A stretch of 64,000 nucleotides of DNA from Nitrosospira sp. Is2 (lineage in GTDB: Bacteria > Pseudomonadota > Gammaproteobacteria > Burkholderiales > Nitrosomonadaceae). Below the pieces are notes generated by a model. That model searched no databases. It saw only the letters and a program-made list of their open reading frames with translations, and was not told the origin of the DNA. Positions within the stretch are counted from its first letter, which is position 1. The number at the start of each line of letters is the position of its first letter. Position numbers and translations under genes: made by a program. Positions 63,641 to 64,000 of this stretch are shown piece by piece. The stretch spans positions 1,798,001 through 1,862,000 of the forward strand of contig NZ_CP137134.1 of the NCBI RefSeq assembly GCF_033095785.1, read 5' to 3'.

Positions 63641-64000
63641 CGAGAGCCTGCCGCAATGCAAAGCCGAGCAAGGGCGCGGGGAAACACGGCAAAGTGACTT
63701 CCTGGATACGGCTCCGTATGGATGTTCCACACAGTGCGCCTATTCTTTTTCCCTTGTATCGAATTAAGCGCTGCTTCCATAATTGCATCCTGGTCGTAAT
63801 AATATCTCTCGGATTTTGTGAGCAAGAATATGTATTCATGGGATCGCGTTGGGCGATCTTTTACACTTTCAGGCTGACAGTTCGGCTTATTCCATATAAT
63901 GTCACTACGTAAATACCAACCATCAGCCTGTAGGGCGAAAGCCACTCGCCACGGCACCCCAATTAAATCTTTTGGCTTGAGGCCGACCGGCGTTGCGGCT
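63496..64000 (-). CDS. DNA methyltransferase (N4-cytosine/N6-adenine), C-terminal part
   Basis: The gene enters from beyond the right edge on the minus strand; the last 167 codons are seen. LKPKDLIGVPWRVAFALQAD, then GWYLRSDIIWNKPNCQPESV, HEYIFLLTKSERYYYD and the SAM-binding motif ILDPFFGSGTTGVVC are standard for DpnA/beta-type N4 or N6 amino-methyltransferases. Motif I at the C-terminal end means the catalytic (D/S)PPY motif lies upstream, outside the window. With the C protein and the putative endonuclease it completes a type II system. The recognition sequence cannot be told. Confidence 0.9.
   Translation of the reverse strand, partial: AATPVGLKPKDLIGVPWRVAFALQADGWYLRSDIIWNKPNCQPESVKDRPTRSHEYIFLLTKSERYYYDQDAIMEAALNSIQGKKNRRTVWNIHTEPYPGSHFAVFPRALARLCIAAGSRQDGRILDPFFGSGTTGVVCNELGRECVGIELNAEYAELARKRLSKCR

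Overview
The window looks like chromosome from a betaproteobacterium, most likely an ammonia oxidiser of the Nitrosospira/Nitrosomonas group. The reasons are two SmbP-type small metal-binding proteins (a family first described in Nitrosomonas), several PEP-CTERM/HAF-repeat surface proteins, and a housekeeping block (dusB-fis, purH-purD, hemF, ubiH, pepP, murU) of betaproteobacterial type. The genus is inferred from family knowledge; no search was run. LAYOUT: 1-9.72 kb is a compact plus-strand core block: end of an AmgK-like kinase, murU, pepP, a small membrane protein, a UbiH-type hydroxylase, dusB-fis, purH, purD and hemF, ending at tRNA-Ala(CGC). From 9.87 to 20.24 kb lies a genomic island in the 3' end of that tRNA. 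It has a DUF4102/P4-type tyrosine integrase next to attL, an AlpA regulator, small HTH proteins, HAF-repeat PEP-CTERM genes, a frameshifted SRAP (YedK/HMCES) gene, and a degenerate copy of the tRNA 3' end as attR. From 20.2 to 23.7 kb the PEP-CTERM theme continues (two intact genes, one broken HAF gene), followed by a DUF2127 remnant. 

24.06-36.9 kb is a secretion module: a large ATPase regulator with a SARP/BTAD-like DNA-binding end, a 1942-residue animal-type heme peroxidase with RTX repeats, and its PrtD/PrtE-type type I exporter. The outer-membrane partner is not in the window. A run of helically phased TTGT repeats sits in front of the peroxidase and is a candidate operator for the regulator. 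37.3-43.9 kb is a duplicated smbP locus (gene plus upstream region) that brackets an RND pump gene and its membrane-fusion gene. A dead tyrosine-recombinase tail lies beside the second copy. 44.0-48.6 kb holds an OLD-like ATPase and a Tat-type multicopper oxidase on the minus strand. 

48.85-58.2 kb is the most unusual locus: a two-gene Tc-toxin-like operon. A short (1155 residue) A-type component carries a TcB-binding-like C-terminus but is too short for the usual TcA shell. It is followed by a single 1950-residue TcB-TcC fusion (SpvB, FG-GAP, MidN, RHS shell, core motif) whose variable tail has hydrophobic segments and an HEAYH zinc-protease-like motif. A VOC protein, a Mut7-C RNase-like protein and tRNA-Lys(CTT) follow. 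60-64 kb is accessory: another HAF gene between direct repeats with a perfectly identical 185-bp core, then a type II restriction-modification locus (controller protein, putative endonuclease, and a convergent DNA methyltransferase cut by the window edge). 

The main themes are exported or surface proteins (PEP-CTERM, RTX peroxidase, Tc-like toxin, multicopper oxidase), metal handling (SmbP, RND, multicopper oxidase), and mobile or defence cargo placed next to tRNA genes.
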